From Brachypodius melanocephalos (Eukaryota > Chordata > Aves > Passeriformes > Pycnonotidae), in contig VZSR01003807.1 of assembly GCA_013398615.1 (NCBI GenBank), positions 592,919-656,918 on the forward strand: DNA of 64,000 nt, given 5' to 3'. The notes beneath the pieces were generated by a model. That model did not search any database. It saw only the letters and a list, made by a program, of their open reading frames with translations, and was not told the origin of the DNA. Shown one piece after another: positions 12,801 to 27,800 of the stretch (positions are counted from its first letter, which is position 1; each line of letters opens with the position of its first letter). The position numbers and the translations under genes were made by a program.

Positions 12801-15800
12801 GCCAAATTAAATATACAGCAAGAACATACATAAATTAGTTCCTTCTTCTCAAAACACAGTCATTTAATTGATTGCCCAGATTTTACAGATTTAACGATTT
12901 TACCATTCACTGACTTTACTTATATTAGTATTTAGAAACAAAGAGACAGATAAGTGATCTGTGTAAAGCTTTCTACTTTTTCATTACTCTTCAGCAACGC
13001 GATTTGAGCAGCTTATTAGAAAAACATAAGAAGGTAACATATTCCAACCCCAGCAGTCTCTAGTTTCATTACTTTCTGGCACTGAGTGAAGGTAATACAG
13101 CAGTGATTTTGGAAAGAACACATATGCCCCCTATAGATTTAATGTATTCTTACCACAGAAAGATGGAAATAAATGAAAGGGTCATTAAGGGCCCAAATAG
13201 AAAATTCAGTACTAGAAAAATGATATGACTTCTTTCCATAGATAAGTTTACATCCTCAGAAAGCAAACAGGAAATTATTTTTTAAAGCTTAAACATCCTC
13301 CTACCCAAACCCCTTTTCTTTTAAACAAAATTCTTTTGGCCTGCACAACAGAGCTTGCCCCAGGAATTGCTTTTCCTGAGCAATGTTCCCTCCTTGATGT
13401 TCTATTCTGTTGTTCAGAAGCTTTCCCAGCACTGAAAGTTGTTCAGAAACTATAGCATTTAATTCTGAGTTTATGGTAATGCATCATGCAAACTTATAGT
13501 ACTACATACATAGTTTATAAAAACGTTGTTGCAATTGGCTTATATTTTAAAAGATAGATCATAGATTTTACTTCTTTTAGCAGTAATGGCATGCTGGTTT
13601 GTAAATACCATTAGCATTCAGTTCAGTGCACTACTATATATGTACAATTAGACCTACAAAGGTGGGTAAACAAAAGTGATAAATCTTAAATACTTAATGG
13701 CTTCCACATAACTAACTATAATTGAGGAAAGAGAACTTTGGTCTCTAAAAACTAGTAAGCTTCAATTAGCCTGTAGTTCAGATTCCACATCTAAATTTCT
13801 ACTGGTACATGAGAGCAAGTATGACAATTCTGAATAAAGCATGGCTTTTTATTCCAAGGTATCTAATTCATTCTTACCTCAGTGTTCTTAAATCCCACAG
13901 TTTGATGCCATCACCTGCAGCTGTGGTCAGGAAAAGGTTGTAAGCTTCAGGTTGCTGAGTGCTGAAGGACGATCCCTATAAAACAATACATCAGTTTCAA
14001 GTAACTATTCTCATGGCATTAGTGATTTATAGAATCATAGAATATCCTGAGATATGGAAGAGATTCATAGGAATCATTGAGCCCAACTCCCTGCTCCTTG
14101 CAGAACTATGCCATATGATTAAGAGCATTGTCCAGATGCTCCTTGAGCTCTGAAGAGCTTGGTGCTGGGACCACTTCCCTGGGGAATCTGGTCCAGTGAC
14201 CAGCCAGCATCTCAGTGGAGAATTTAGTCCACCTAAGAAATAAACAGTAAAGGTTAGGTTATGCAAAAAAAAAGCTTGACTGCACACATGCAAAGGAGCA
14301 AAGAGGAAAGTGTGCATGTGGAGGAAGTCCCATAACCCAGTCAGAGAAATGGAGCACGGTCCCAACTCTTGTCAGTGCTGTCTCAGGACAGCCATGAGCC
14401 CTTTGGTCTAGGGGTGACACCCACCAGGATGGTCAGTGAGACAGGCTATCTGAGGCATCTCACAGACTGATGGGAATTACTAATATCAGGGTATGGGGCC
14501 CATTGTGTGAAGCAGAGGAAAATCTTTTTGCGATTGCACAAGTCATATGGGGATGTTCAGGGAAGAAAATCAGGGCAGTGAAAGGGAGGGAGCAAAGGTT
14601 AGTTCAACAATTAATTATAAGACATGGTTAGCCCTGGGCTAAGTGTCCAATTTCCATTGACTTCAGTAGCAATTGCATTCATTCATCACAGGACTAATTT
14701 TGGCTTCATATTTGAAATAATTAAATCCAGTTCAAAACCTCTGATATTTTAACACCCACATTGGCAAATCCCAGCCTTTTTGCTGGCTAAACCCTTCTCT
14801 CTCCAGGGAACCAAACTGAAACAGTTAAAACACTTTCTTTCCTTTCCTTACCATTCACTTTCTTGATTTGGCTGAATATATCACAGAAACCTCAAGGTAA
14901 TTTCCTGCAATCAGTATATGACTGCCAGGAATCTTCTACTCATCATGAAAGCTGGTGCATAGCTTGCTCTAAGAGATGAATTAAAATGTACTGTGCAATA
15001 TATTTCCCAACAAAGTCTACACATTCTCACATTAACTCAGTATAACTACAGAAAAAGAGTAATGCAAAAGACAAAGACAGTAGGAGTCCAAAGGACAATA
15101 TTTATTAAAAGTTACAGAGCACTCTTTTTTGTGCTTTTGAAATATTTGCTCGCCATCCCTTGCTTCAGTCAGGACTGGTCACAGACTCCAAAATAGAAAG
15201 TTCTACAGACACATACACATTTACTTAGTGCATTACTCCTTTACTATAGAATACACAGAATACAGTAAAAAATGAAAGATAAGAAGCGCAATCCATTTGT
15301 TTGTTCTCTGCCCTGAATTTTTTTCAGCAATATACTTTATTAATACATATACTTGTATCTTCAAACCACATTTGCTACTGAATATTGATATAGAAGACAA
15401 GAAAATATAAACCAGTTGTTATAATATGCAAGCTGAATTTTATTTATCACTTTGTGTTTTTATAGTCCATCAATTTATGATAATCTATTACTTATGAGAA
15501 TCTGATGCAAAAAGTAGCATATTCCCACACACTCTTAAAACCACCCTTTCATTCTGATAGACAAATCCCTTTCTTCTGCCCCATCAACCTCCTCATCCAC
15601 CACTGTAATCCCTTCTCACTTCTCTCTAGATTAACTACATTGCAACCTTCCCATAAATTTTGGCCGCAGGGAAGATATGGTTCTACAGAATCCCTCTTTC
15701 CTTCACTAATTCCGTATGAGCACCATTTATGTAATGCAAGAACTGCAACTGGCTTATGCTAAAGTCTTTAATCAATAGACATATCAGAAAGCACTCTATA

Positions 15801-18800
15801 TCTTCTGTGATTTTATACTTTTCCAGCATGGTAACTATGGTTAGGAAAATGTTAACTGACTGAAAGTCTGGAGTTACCTATTCCATTTTTCAGTGTTCAC
15901 ATCAAGTAAACATCCTAACTAATGGACCAATGAATTTTTAAACAAATTTGAAAATTTTGAAATTTTTGCTATTTCTGTGAAAATGAGTGTAGTCTATAAC
16001 TGTGCTAGCAGAACATAATACCATACAAATATTTGTGGATAATGAAAGATTTCTGTTCAAAGAACATGTTTTTCAGCATTACAAATGTATTATTAACACT
16101 AAAGCTCTGAATCTTTGTGGTCTGATCTCAAATTGCCATCTATTTTGGTATCTCAGATGTTCCTAAACTATAAGACAGGAAGATGATTTTGATATTTCAA
16201 TCAATTAATTTTACTCTGTCTCTTAAAATTAAGTATAAAAAGCAATGGACTATTATAATAAGCTTAATCCACACACTGCAGGTTGAGATGAATTTCACAC
16301 ACTGGCAATTGCAAACAACCTCTATAACAGAGAACAAAAGAACAATCTAAAATCAAAGTCATTACATGGCAAATTATACATACTTGCTTACCGTTGTCTC
16401 TGTCTAAAATCAAAAGTAAGAGAACATCATGCTGATCATCTAGGTTTCTAGGATAGCCTATATATTTTCTAATTTGCTAACAGGTTTCTCCCACATTTTA
16501 TCAGAAAATACTTTATCTATTGTCTCCCAAGACCCTTAAAATAGATTTACTTTTTTATTCATTCAAAGAGTAAATTTTATGATTATGTCCACTTACTATT
16601 GTCCAGGTGGAATCACAAAACAGTCTTGGAACATGAGAACTGATTTGCATTAATCTAAACTAGAAAATATATTCTGAAATCACACAATGAGACTAGGAAT
16701 AGTCCAAAGGAAAGCCTTCATAAATTCTGGGATAGGCACTGGATCTTCAGCATGAACTGTTTCTCTCCACAGATTTGTTTCCATTGAATCATGTGTCATC
16801 ACTAGAGAACCTTAGAATCCAGTGTGTTTCATACTTTAAACAGGATGTAGTTTGCACACAGGATTCTGCAAATTTTTCAAAGTCTGTGAAATATTTTAGT
16901 AATCATCTTAAAGAAAATGAAGAGTTGTATTTTCTCTAACAATTTAAAACTATCCAATGTAATAAAATAGTTGATGTGTAATTTTGCTATTGACTTCTCT
17001 AAAGTATTAGTTTTATATTACTGAAAAAAATAGAGAACCTTGATGTATAATTGTCTCCCAAAATGGTCAGTTTTCTTTGCTATACCACATACATCTAGGG
17101 GTTTTTTTCCCCAAGTGAGTACTTACCCACAGCTTTAAAGTTTTTCTTGATTAAATAACCTGAAGGCACTAAGCTGACCCAGCAAAAAGAAAAGCCAGAA
17201 GTTTAAGCCTATATGTGTTACAAACAGTACTGAAATAGTTAGCACAATTTTAAGTGTTTTACCAGATCATATCTATAAGGAAAACCCACAAAGAGTTCTA
17301 CAACAGTAATAACAAGGAACTGTTTTAAACCCACAGAAGCAAGGACTTTCCAACTGGGAATGAAGCATCACATTCAACCAGACCTAACACAGCATGGATT
17401 CCAGAACATATGGTACCATAAAAACTACAAACACTCAAATCAATCTTCAAGGAAAATAGAAGAGCAAGGATGAGGGGTTTTAAGTCATCTATTCTATTGT
17501 AGTACTGAGAATTTTTTTTTTTGGTTGCTGTTTCCAAAGTTTCAGAATAAATCAGTGTCTGATTAAGCTTCAGAAGAGAACACTTACATAAGGAAAAATT
17601 CCTGTTGAACTACAGTATTACAGTCTAGCACAAGTAAGGAAAAAGATAACACTTCTCTAAGAGCAAGATCATTCAATCAGTCTCACTGCTCCCTCCTTTA
17701 CATTAGAGAACAAATGAAATATGTATGGACCTATCACACAGACTCATTTTTGCCCATCCTTCCCAGCATATAAAAACTTATTAATTACTATCAATTCTAC
17801 TTTTAGCCTGTGATTTCTTTGTTGATGATGTTGTAGTGGCACTAAAAATAAAATTAAATAAAGTATCTACCTTATTTTGGCAGATCTGATGGATTGGTCT
17901 AACATGAGCTTCCTGTATCACTGCTGTGCTGCAGCCTGCATTGAGGTCAAAAACTTCCAATGCTCGGTTGCTGCCAGCTGTAAGCACAATATCTGTCCAG
18001 TTTTCTGTGTTAAAGTTAAACTTATCTAAAGGAACAAAAGCATATAGACAGATAAAAATACAGACAAATAAATATATCTATATAAACTCTGTTGTATTTA
18101 TTGCTCTATGTGCAACACCAAAAATCTTACAGCACTAAAAATTTATGTCTAAGGATGAAGTTCACCACAAAAAAATATATTTTTTTTACTTTAATAGTAA
18201 AGATGTAGTATATAATCAAATGCTACTTACTTTAGCTGATGTCCATGTCACCAAGTCCAAAGAACTACAAAGAAAATAAGAAATACAAAGGATACAGGAA
18301 TAGAACTCATTTACTGCTGAAAGGCTGGTAATCTCCATTGTTGAAGTCATGGGAAATTTCTGTACCAATTTACAAACACTCCTCTGTTTGTATCTGCAAA
18401 AATATCAAATGAATGCTAGTGTTAATGAAATAAGTTAGGATTTGTAGTCAACAGTAAACTCCCACTGCAACCAGAAATCAAAATGCTTTCTTTCATTACT
18501 AAAAATTAAAGCGACAGATCTTTCGCCTTATTTTTGAACTCTATTAAAAATCTTGGTAACCAAACTCTTTTGGATCAAAAAACCTGTGACATTCATATAC
18601 AGATGACTGATACTCCATCAACACAAAACACTAAAATAATCCACATATGTATATTGAAAATGTTGAAGAGGAAAAAATTCTGTAAAGTACCTACATTCAG
18701 AAAGCAGATATGCCACTGGTTTTAGTATAGCATTTAATGTGTTGGTGATAGGGCAATTAGTAAGAAAATGAGGAGAAAACAGTGAGGAAAGAATAATTTC

Positions 18801-21800
18801 CACTTAGATGGGAGGGGAATAAAAGGCTGGTCACACACTGCCAAACAAATTTTGCTTCCCAACATACACAAAACTCTTTAAGGCCCTGTGGGTTACCTGC
18901 CAGCTCCATGCAGAGGTGGCTGCCATGCCCAAACCTCTAAAATGGCTTCAGACTTTTTTATATCACACAACACAAAACTGTGTTGTTATTCAATATCATT
19001 AGAACTTTCTGTTTACTGAAATATATCCAAATAGGCAACGTGGATCTATTCTTACAGTAAACAGAAAACAGAACTCCATGGATATGGATATGTGGGGCAA
19101 GAAGAGTGTGATTTTCATAGAAATCACATAAGGAATACAGAGTTAATAACAACTGTACTGGGTCTGGTTGGGGTGGAGTTAATTTTCTTCATAGTGGCTT
19201 GTGTAGTGCTGTGTTTTAGACTTGAGATCAAAACAGCATTGATAACACACCAGGGCTGTAGCCATTGCTGGACACTGTCTGCATAGTGTTACAATAATTC
19301 CTGTGTACAGTTAATATTATATTTGCATTTTAGCACATCTGTCTAATGAAAGTGCGAAACTCCATGCATGACATGCTGCAAGAATCATTACTGTTTCTTT
19401 CCAACAATGCTAAAAGTTTAAAACTGAGATCATTTGACAAAAGCAATAGGGTTGTCAGCCAGATCTGTTCAAGAGAAAAATGCTTAGTGACTTGGGCTTT
19501 GCCTTTTGTTGTTATTCTCTAACAATGGTCTGCTGATCTTTTCAGAAGGACATCAGAACTAGTTTAGCAGTGATGGTGAAGCAGAAGATAATATACAGTG
19601 CTTTGCAATTTAATCCAAGAACCTTTTGTAGTTTCCACAAGTACTTTATTAAAATAAACTAAAAAATAAACTGCACTAGACTTCAAGAGCAAAAGATTTA
19701 TCTCTGCTTTTGAGTAACATATCCAAGCTAACTTTAAATAAGCTAACTGATATGATAAACCAATCTATTGAAGGAAGTATGAAGTTTCCTTTGGTCCAAT
19801 TAAGTCTGCTGAAAAGGCTGATTAAAACAGTTAAGTTGTTCCCAAATTCAAGAACAATTGTTCAATTGAATTGGTTGACCTGTCTTGCTTCTACACTGCC
19901 AACTGCTACACAGATAAATACCTCACAGGGCATGGACCAGGTAGAATTTCACATAGTAAGCAAATCAACAAACAGTAAACTGAGATTCATCAAATACAAG
20001 TTATGAAGAATCTGAACCAAAGTAACAGAGGGAGGAAAAGAGAAGAGTACCCATTATTAAAAAAAAATTAAAAAGAGAAATTTTAGTATATTTAAGAATT
20101 TTTTTTTACACAATTCATTTGCTACATGTCCTACACATGTTCAATTCAAATTGCAACTCATTTAAAATTCAGGCAGGTATTGTGGACACACACACTGAGC
20201 TGGACACAGTACACTCATTCTTGTCTCTTAGAAATTGAAGTTTATGTAGCAATCTGGGTTATGTTTTTATTGGTTTATTAATACCTCCAATTAACTAAGG
20301 ATTAACGAGTAAAATAAACTAGGTAAGCAGATTATGGAAGAAAACCATTACATAATTCTATCTGACTATTTAACACTTCACCAGGTTCATGCCTCAATCC
20401 AGGAAAACACTCCTATTTCTAAATATATTTAACCTTGTGCTTAGTATGTTTTTCTGTGCAGCAGCAAAACTACCAAGGAAATAGAGGAAGAAAATAGACC
20501 AGTTTTTCCCATCTAAGGATACAGCCCAATACTGTCTAATATCACCAACAGACTGGACATACCACTCACAATATCAACTAAGACTTCAGTGTTGTAGCCC
20601 TGATTCTCTTTGTTCTTCCATTAAAAACAAAGATGTTTTGAAAGCAACTTTTACCACTTGTTCAGCTTTTTATCTTCTGTAATATTTTTGCTCCCTCAGC
20701 TCACCTCCCCACACACAAAATCCCAGATCAGAATGTACAAGTACAGTCACTGGTCTATTAATGAAAAATGAACTCACCGTTTTAGGTCATCCTTGGTTGT
20801 GTCTAGATGGAAACTTAAGAGATGAAATTCAGCTCCACAACACAGCAATATAAATGTATCTATAAAATAAAACTGTGCAAAGCGTACAGTCTTATGGAAC
20901 TTCTCTTTACCCTGAAACATGAAGGCATTTGTTAAGAATGGATTCAAACAAATATTTTTTTTATCTAAGATTATTCCCAGTTTTAAGGCAGAGCCTCCCT
21001 GTTATCCTGATCACAGGCCAGGAGGTTAAACTACTACATAGTGGCCCTTCTTATTTTTGACATTTATTACCCACAAAAAAAGGATTTCATTCTGCTTAAA
21101 TTAGCTGGCAGTATATCCGTAGTCAATTGAATCTAATATAATCTAGCTTCATACTCTGAATTTCTTTTTGAATTCGGGAGTAGACTAAATCCAAGTAGAG
21201 CTGAGCCAATGAAAATATAACATACAGAGCAGACAATAAAGCCAAAATTTCCAGACACGCCCATTAGGGTTTTTTAATAAGGTTTATTTTTTCTTTTCCT
21301 AAATTATCATGAGAAAAACCTAATTTGGAGTCAAAGGAGATCACCCAGGTCATTATATCAGTGGGAGTAACCACCCAGTAGCTCTAGAAATTGGGGTTTT
21401 TTACAAGGCTTTCAAAACAGAAGTAGATAAAAGTGCCAAAAAAGTGTTCTCTGTGTCTAAACCAATGGAAGTTTCCAATTACCAGAATTAGGACATGTTC
21501 CTTACTGCAGACTGACCAGACCCTTAAAGTTCTGTCTTCTGATGCAGAAACCAACCACTTCCTGTCATGACTCCAGCCAACAGAGTTAACTGCACCATCA
21601 TGACCTAATAAAAATAATAATGGAAATATCATAAAGCTCATTTCTTGCATTAATAAATGTCTCTGGAGTTACTTGTATTGTTTTAACATAATTATGCACA
21701 ACATTAAAATACACTCTAAGTACAGGTTTCAAATGGTTGAATTAAAACTGGTAACAGTAAACCAGCTATTGAAATTTCCTACCACCAAAAACCACCGGAA

Positions 21801-24800
21801 AATATCTCTCATTAATAAACAGAAAAAGATAATTCCAACTCTACTTTTTCAAAGTTATTGGAAGAGCACTTGCAATAAATATTTATTAAAGAAATATTTA
21901 ATTAAATTTAACCAAAGATTCAGTATTGAAAAAAGAATCTGAGTATTATATTATAATAGAATTTTATATTAAATATGGTCTGGAAACCCTGTAAGACATC
22001 AAAAATAGTTGCAATACTTTGTTTTATTTATTAACCTTTTATTACTGAGCTAGCTATCTTTGTGAAAATAAAATAAGCAATCCACTTCAATGGCTTGTTA
22101 AAAACAAGATTGTAAACCTACAAAGAAAGCACTTTAAAAGCCAGAAACAATATTCAAAAACTAAAATTATTAATTTGATCTAACATTATGTTGAAGCTGA
22201 AGAAAAACATCAAAAATAATATACCAGTCAAATTTTACAGCCTTTGATGCATGTTACTGCAATTTGTCAGATGAAGTCTGATGAATTTCATCTAGTCTTA
22301 AAACATTCAAAGTTCTTATGCTGCCCTCTTGTGCACATTTTATCTTTAGTCAACTGAAGTTTTATGTAAAAAAAAATAGTTTGCTTTAAATTACAGGAAG
22401 GCTATTAACTATATCACAGTAATTGAGATATTTCATTTTGTAGACATCCATCTACAAAAATTCTTATAAATGACATATTTTAATTCCCAGTTACCAAACA
22501 GCTGTAGAATTTTCACCAGAAAACTGCACAGGTACTGCACACACACACATATAAGTATTACCCGTATTTTATTCACAACACAAAACTTTATTTAAAGGCT
22601 TTGATTTTCTAAAACTACTTGGAAGCCTTGAAAAATCTGCATATAAAAAAACAAAACAAAACACAAAAAACAATCAAACAAACAAAGAAAAAAAAGAAAC
22701 CCACAACAGAATATACAAAACAGTTTTCCAAAGTAGTAAGGAACCTGAGAAACTTTAGGAAAATCTGAGGTTTGGAAAATTGGAAGAGCCACACAAAAAG
22801 CTTAAGAATCTCTTCTCTCCAGACCCCTCAGTCCCAAAGCACAGTGAAGGAGATGCCAGCTGGCTTAAGAGAGCCCAGTAAAATTCAAAACAGGCATTAT
22901 TCAGGGTTCCCCAGTCCTGGAGCACATTGAGAAGAATAGCAGCTGGTTTTGTAAAAAGACTTCTTCAGAAAGGCCATGCTGGCTGTAACTCTTTGCAGCT
23001 GTTCAACGTTACCTGCACTTCACTACAGGATACAGACACATGAAGAGTCACCGTGGAAGAAGAATGCAGAGCTACTTAAAACTGTAACTGAACCCTTCAG
23101 GGAACAAGACTGAATAAATGAGGCTAACAGCAAAACTGTTGTTATACCATTCCTCTTACGCTGCCTTACAAAGCCACAATTTTTGATAAGCAGCTATATT
23201 CAGATGTTAATGCTGCCTTGAAACTGAAAATTTTTAGCAGAATAGATACAATTTCCATTTCTTGGAAAAAAAATTACATTGCCATTAATTGCAGCTCTAA
23301 GTAAGAATAATGCATCATGGTTTTTCATGAAAATGCATATATTATGACACTTCTAAAACAAGAGTATCAAAAGTAGAAAGTAAACAGGTGACTGCATGGT
23401 AATCTGAATAGCACAGAAAAACAATGTGAATGAAAAAAGCAGGCAATTAATGGTTTGTGGTTCCTAATCCCATTAATTACTTTACCTGGCAGCTCTACAT
23501 TTACGTTGCTTTTGAAAAGAACTACATGCATGGTAGAAGGTGATTTACATTGCTTTTCAGACTTGTGCATCATTTTAAAAAAGACAAAAATTATTAAAGG
23601 CATCAATAAAATAAATCAATGAAAAACTTAAAAATTTGTTATTGTAGAAGAAAAATACCTCCTTACTCTGTCCACAAGGTGTATTTTCATTAATTTCTTC
23701 TCACAAGAAGGATAATATCACTAATGTTGCCCCCTTAATTTCACAACTTCTTCCACTAAATATAATGAAAATTACTCAAAAAGAAAAATTCTTTTCACAA
23801 GTCAGTTGTCAGAATTATTTACTTAGAAATAATTCTCTATCTTTAAGCAGTCCGGTTTCAGTACTTGTTAGGGTCAACTAGTAAAAAACATTAATTTTCC
23901 ATTATGAGCCTTCACAGAAAATTCCTTTAGCAGGACTGATTTAAAGTAATTTATAACATTTAACATATACCATAGTCATATAACATATAAAATACATATA
24001 TATAACATATATAACATACATATATAACATATATAACATACATAACATATAACCTATAACAGAGTCATCATAACATTTACGGTTATTAAAAATTTAACAA
24101 ATTGTTCCTGTAGAAATTTAGGCATAATCTGGTGTTTAAGACTCATTTAAAAGCATACATGTTTACACATGCATACACTTTTGTAGTTGTGGATTTCTTC
24201 ATAGGAATAGTCTCTCTTTGTTTAAACAGTTATGCTCCATAAGTTTGGAGCTGCAAAGCAAAAACATCTTTTACCAAGTCATCACAGTCCATTTTTGGCT
24301 AATAAACTATCAGAATATAGTACAAAAATATACACACCCATTATTATTGCAATATATTTCATTTATTGATTCTGTTTAATTATTGTAATATACATCATTA
24401 TGAAGATTTCAGTATATATCATCATAGATTGCTTCTTACCTCACAAAAAATTGAGAAATAGGAACACCTGGTAGTCAGTTTAATTCTAGGACAAAATTAA
24501 GCAATGACAGAAATAAATTTTACATCTTGAATCATCAGTACTCCCTCCCTTTTGTTATCAGAGTAATGTAAGTGGAATCCATGCCATTTTAGATGAAACT
24601 CAACCATATACTATATCTTTTACAATGTAATTCATAAATTTACCTGAAAAAACATTATGCACATCAGTGAGATGGGAATTGAATATCAGCACAGTTTTGT
24701 CAGCCTGCCCACAAGCCAGCAGCTCTCCATCCCCTATAAAGAAGATCATCTAATGATTTACATCTGAAAACAAAAAGGAGCTAATATACCACTTCTTTTA

Positions 24801-27800
24801 ATCACAAAAATCATGTACATCACTACAACAAAACAAAAACCAGATATTCATTTCATATGTTTAACACTGATTTTGTATGGATATCACAAATTAGTGTTGC
24901 AGGATTTGGTAAGATTTTGTAGGCAAATTCATTTCTTGTCCTGACATATTCTCTAAATAACAAAATTTTTAACTCAAAAAAAAAAAGTCTGAAATTTTTG
25001 CTAAACTGAGTTTATTTAAGCCTGTGTGTGCATGCATGGGTGTGTGAGAGACAAAGAGAAAAAGAGAAAGAGATTTCTTCCCCCCCAAAAAAGATTTCTA
25101 CTTAAAATAGCAAAACTCTCTAGGGAACAGAGGTGGCTGGAACATATTTTAGCAAAGTTACTGATTGCACCTATTTACTTTTATTTCCTGAGGATGAAAG
25201 TTGTTCTTGTCCTCAAAATACTTACAAAGATTTAAGTTTTTAAACATTTTGAAAACACTTTGCCTTACAGGGTGTACATTGACATAATTATACATGTGGT
25301 AGAATGCTTGATTGTTAATCTAGGAAGTGCTTTCTGCTTAATCATATTTACATTGCAACTGACAAAATCTATTGCAAGAGTCATTTATTCAAAGCAGTTA
25401 AGAAAAATGCCTTTCTTTGGACTACACAGAAGAATGTCTTTTTTAATATTTCAATTTATAATAATTGAATAACATTTATGTAAGAAATACGAGTATATTG
25501 ATATAGAACTTCAGTATTTAATACACCCTAAAGAAACTAAGTAAATGTACTAGAAAATAAATTCCTTAGTGAAAGAACTCTTAATTTTCAAGTAGTAGTG
25601 GGAAAGTCGAAGTATAAATTCAAAAGGAAACGACATAAAATCAAAAATAGAATCCTGTTGCATATGTAGTAACAGTTTACATGGTTTTGCAAGATAAAAA
25701 ATTATGATCAAACTGTATGTGGTATTCCCAGTAAGTTTTCCGTGAATTTATCCACACTGAATCTCTAGTCTTTGGAAACTATGCCACACAAATTTTGGAT
25801 TTCTTTTTGCACACTGACACAACTGCACTTTTTATGAAGCCTGTACTTACCAGAATATTTAACACAAAAAATTGGGGTTGGTTTACAAGTAACAGATATC
25901 TCTTTCTCATATTTGATGGGAGGATAACTTTCCAATGGATATTCTTTATTTTTACTTCAAAGAAGGAAAAAAGAAAGAAATCAGTACATCTTTGTTTCAG
26001 TTATGAAATAAATGTGCTTTGGGAACTATTGTAAACATTTTTACATAAATATTTGCTGGAAAAATATGACAAATCCAAGGTAAGGGCCAAATTAATGTTA
26101 AATTGTCATATTTCAACTACTCCTACCACTAAGAGTTGTGAATTCACAAGATCAAGAACTAACATAGTCTGGCAAAAAAATCATTTCCTGAGTTACATAG
26201 CTAACAAAAGTATTTAAAGAATGTAAACTCTACCTTGTTTACAAAGACCTTGTGACTAAATGCAATATTAACTAATAAAAAAAGAAATTTAACTAAAAAA
26301 CACACAGACAACTTAAAATACTAAATAGCTTAACCTATATAAAACAGTGCTAAACCGAAGTTGAAATTATCTGAAGTACTCATGTAAAGGCTTCCTACGT
26401 GTACAAGGTTTAAAAATACTTAGTCTTGAGCTATTGAGTGAGTTTCCTAACACTTGAACATCTCTTTTTAAATGAGAAAAAATAGGGCATCAATCATTCT
26501 TTACTGTCGTGTTTGTATTACATAAAGCAAAGGCTCTATATAATAGTAAATGGAAAAAAATTTAACATTCCATACAAATTAACATGAAAACATCAGCTTT
26601 AGAAAAGCATTTGTTCTTTGTGACTGGTGATAAAGATTCCACTGGTCAATTTGTACTATTGCACATACTCCGTTTAAATCCATTGGAGTAAGTTTGCATT
26701 AACTTAAGGTAACAAGATTTTAGGGGTAAATGAGGGATGTGATGTGAAATCACTTTTCCTGGTGCTACATTCAGTTATTTTTTGGATTAGAACTGCAGCT
26801 TAAGAACATGTTGGGACGTAGCTTCCAACCTTATGTAGCATCTGTTCTTCTTACCAACACAAATCTTAGAAAATTCATATGCACATTTTCTTTTATATGA
26901 AGCACTCAAATTTAATTCACAGTGTGCTAAACCAAATCACTTGTTGCAGTGATAAATTTTCTATCAAATTTACCAAGTCTTTTGGTTCTAGTGGCAGCCC
27001 TTACTAAAAAGTTTCAATGACAGAAGCATTTTTAATTTGCTTAATTTTTTTAATTTGTTCCTCCTCTAACAGAGTCGTTAGATTACCTACCATTTATAAC
27101 TGGTCTTCCACTTTGATACCTCTTTTCTTTTCAGGTTAGTATTTGGAGAAAACATGGTCATTCTACAAGAGAGTAAACAGATACTCTTATATGAAACATT
27201 ATGCCTTGCAAGGAAGAAACGGCTTTTTTCAAATTAAAGCAATCCTATTTCCTTCTTACTGTTTATGTCTGTGGGTAATGTCAATAGATAAGAGAATGTA
27301 CACTTTGAAGACAATATAAATGTCTAATATTCGAATGCCTGAGTTTGGATCTTTATTTCTGTGAGTTATTTGTTGAATAGCACATTCTGAAGGTCAAAAC
27401 TGATATGAATAAAGTTCCCAGACAACTTTTTCTGCAAGCTGAAAAAAACAGGAGACCAGTCAGATGAAAGAATCAGGAGGCCAGATTTGAATTTCAAAAG
27501 GAAGTTGGCCAATGACATGAAGTTATGAACATTTTGGTTTATAACATGTTTTTAAAATTATTTTCCTTGATATCATCATAATTGTTTTTCACAGGCGATT
27601 CATTTCGCAGTCATGAGGCTTCATAGTTATGTGAAAAAAAAATCACACACCAATAAGCCATGGAAAGTAAAAATATTTCTACTCACCGTGGTGCTGCTGT
27701 ATATCCTGATGACTTAATTTTATTATGGAAAACCAGTGGTTTATCTTTCACTGTGCTCTTCACTCCTGTAGGAAAATAATTTAATTTACATTAAAATGGG

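Larger units (their letters stand above)
2732..13877. other. WDR27 intron 21 (about 11 kb), rich in transposon remains
   Basis: It holds a 27-bp poly-T run at about 3820, two LTRs (about 6.97-7.40 kb and 8795-10211) and a CR1 fragment (7.68-8.06 kb), listed separately. The rest (2.7-6.9 kb and 10.2-13.9 kb) is AT-rich with only small chance reading frames. Confidence 0.7.

Noticed and set aside
18236..18269. 34-nt exon-like unit with a perfect pyrimidine tract, TAG acceptor and A|GTAAGT donor
   Set aside because: Its only open frame does not fit the phases of exons 19 and 20; direct exon 19-20 joining matches the human protein without it. It may be a decoy or cryptic exon.
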